Source: Simiduia agarivorans SA1 = DSM 21679 (lineage in GTDB: Bacteria; Pseudomonadota; Gammaproteobacteria; Pseudomonadales; Cellvibrionaceae). Taken from it: 64,000 nucleotides of DNA. Shown here one piece after another: positions 63,303 to 64,000 of this stretch. The position numbers and the translations under genes were made by a program. Numbering within the stretch: the stretch's first letter is position 1; every line of letters starts with the position of its first letter. The stretch spans positions 930,001 through 994,000 of the forward strand of contig NC_018868.3 of assembly GCF_000305785.2 (NCBI RefSeq), given 5' to 3'. The notes under the pieces are model-generated. The model saw nothing but the letters and a program-made list of their open reading frames with translations. It was not told the origin of the DNA and made no database searches.

Positions 63303-64000
63303 TTAGGGTTTATCCGGTGCTTTAACATGATCCGACAAGCGCTGATGCAAATAGCCCAACGCCAGCAGGGCGAACCCGAGCCCCATAAATGACGCCACTC
63401 GCCACAAGCCCTCAAGACCGGCCATGTCCCACAAAAATATCTTGCCGATCACCAGACTCAATAACACCATACCCGTGCGATATAGGACGGATTGCCTATG
63501 CCAGACAATACCGATCATCAACCCCATCGCCCCCATAAGCCAGACGATGGAGTAGCTGTAAAGCTCGCCGTTACCCGTGGGTTGGACCAGCGAAATACTG
63601 CCCTGCCACAGGTGCCTGATTTCAAAATTAATGGTCAGAAACAGAGAAAGCGCCGCCGTAACCCAGGGCCACTGCGCTGCCGGCACAACACGCAGCTTGC
63701 GCGCGAGCAGCAATAGCGCGACCGGGGCACCCAGCGCTGGCATCAGGAGATTAAACACAGGCCGCGCGGAAATGGCATCGACTAACCAAGCCGCGGAATC
63801 CAACGCCGCCAGCACAAGCACCACATAATGCAGCGCAGCGATAGCAAGCTGAAGCCGGCTATATACGCTGTACCAGCGCTTGAGTGCGGAATCCAGTAAG
63901 GCCTTGCGCTCATACAGGCATGCCATCGCGCCAAACAACCACACATTCACCACACATTCCTCGGCGCTGAAGCGGGTGGCAAATGGGTCGCCGCCATTGA
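63303..64000 (-). CDS. DUF2339 membrane protein, C-terminal part (5' end outside window)
   Basis: The frame is open to the window edge (preceding residues DPFATRFSAEECVVNVWLFGAM), so this is the 3' part of a larger gene. About six transmembrane helices are visible in 231 residues, with the family-typical ending (GKIFLWDMAGLEGLWRVASFMGLGFALLALGYLHQRL). DUF2339 proteins are large polytopic membrane proteins of unknown function. It lies upstream of hcp on the same strand but is separated by 364 bases. Confidence 0.82.
   Translation of the reverse strand, partial: NGGDPFATRFSAEECVVNVWLFGAMACLYERKALLDSALKRWYSVYSRLQLAIAALHYVVLVLAALDSAAWLVDAISARPVFNLLMPALGAPVALLLLARKLRVVPAAQWPWVTAALSLFLTINFEIRHLWQGSISLVQPTGNGELYSYSIVWLMGAMGLMIGIVWHRQSVLYRTGMVLLSLVIGKIFLWDMAGLEGLWRVASFMGLGFALLALGYLHQRLSDHVKAPDKP

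Noticed and set aside
63303-64000. Small complete membrane protein starting with GTG at 63953
   Set aside because: The frame continues with family-like sequence to the window edge, so it is a truncated larger gene.

Overview
The window is a contiguous, gene-dense chromosomal segment of a marine- or soil-type gammaproteobacterium. The gene content (MnmC, TrhP, an N-acetylglucosamine/chitin catabolic locus with a large TonB-dependent receptor and a flavin-dependent halogenase, and a type VI secretion cluster with PpkA and Fha) suggests the Cellvibrionaceae or relatives. That placement is inference from gene families, not from a search. I saw no rRNA, tRNA, CRISPR array or intact insertion sequence.

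Layout. (1) 1-8 kb, housekeeping and signalling: the 3' part of mnmC, a ComFB-like protein with a suspicious start, a DUF502 membrane protein, glutaminyl cyclotransferase, a diguanylate cyclase, trhP, and an FAD-dependent oxidoreductase divergent from a PadR repressor. Two matching palindromes lie between the last two genes. (2) 8-20.4 kb, GlcNAc/chitin-oligosaccharide utilisation: GlcNAc kinase, GH20 hexosaminidase lipoprotein, NagP-type transporter, NagX-type membrane protein and a GDPD form a minus-strand operon. A DUF6445 gene and a tryptophan-halogenase-like gene converge next to it, and a TonB-dependent receptor follows. Five copies of a GACAACGTTGTC-type palindrome sit in the promoters of the kinase operon, the DUF6445 gene and the receptor, so one LacI-type regulator (NagR-like, not in the window) probably controls all three. 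(3) 20.4-38.5 kb, minus strand: a Ser/Thr kinase of PpkA type, a TpsB outer-membrane transporter, a 4,178-residue TpsA exoprotein ending in a LysM domain, and a periplasmic solute-binding protein whose ribosome-binding site lies in a strong hairpin. (4) 38.8-63 kb, type VI secretion: tagH/fha-tssJ-tssK-tssL-tssM-tagF, then tssA-tssB-tssC-tssC2-tssE-tssF-tssG-tssH on the plus strand. Hcp, VgrG, a DUF6931 protein, PAAR and an unrecognised protein follow on the minus strand. (5) The window ends inside a DUF2339 membrane protein.

How the genes work together. The T6SS core appears complete: baseplate TssAEFGK, membrane complex TssJLM, sheath TssBC plus a second TssC, ClpV, Hcp, VgrG and PAAR. No obvious effector toxin is visible, and no PppA phosphatase accompanies the PpkA kinase. 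The most unusual arrangement is the kinase placed directly before, and probably co-transcribed with, a two-partner secretion pair while diverging from the T6SS operon. The giant exoprotein carries tandem 766-residue super-repeats and a C-terminal peptidoglycan-binding module that could hold it at the cell surface. This suggests, as a hypothesis, a contact or adhesion device tied to T6SS control.
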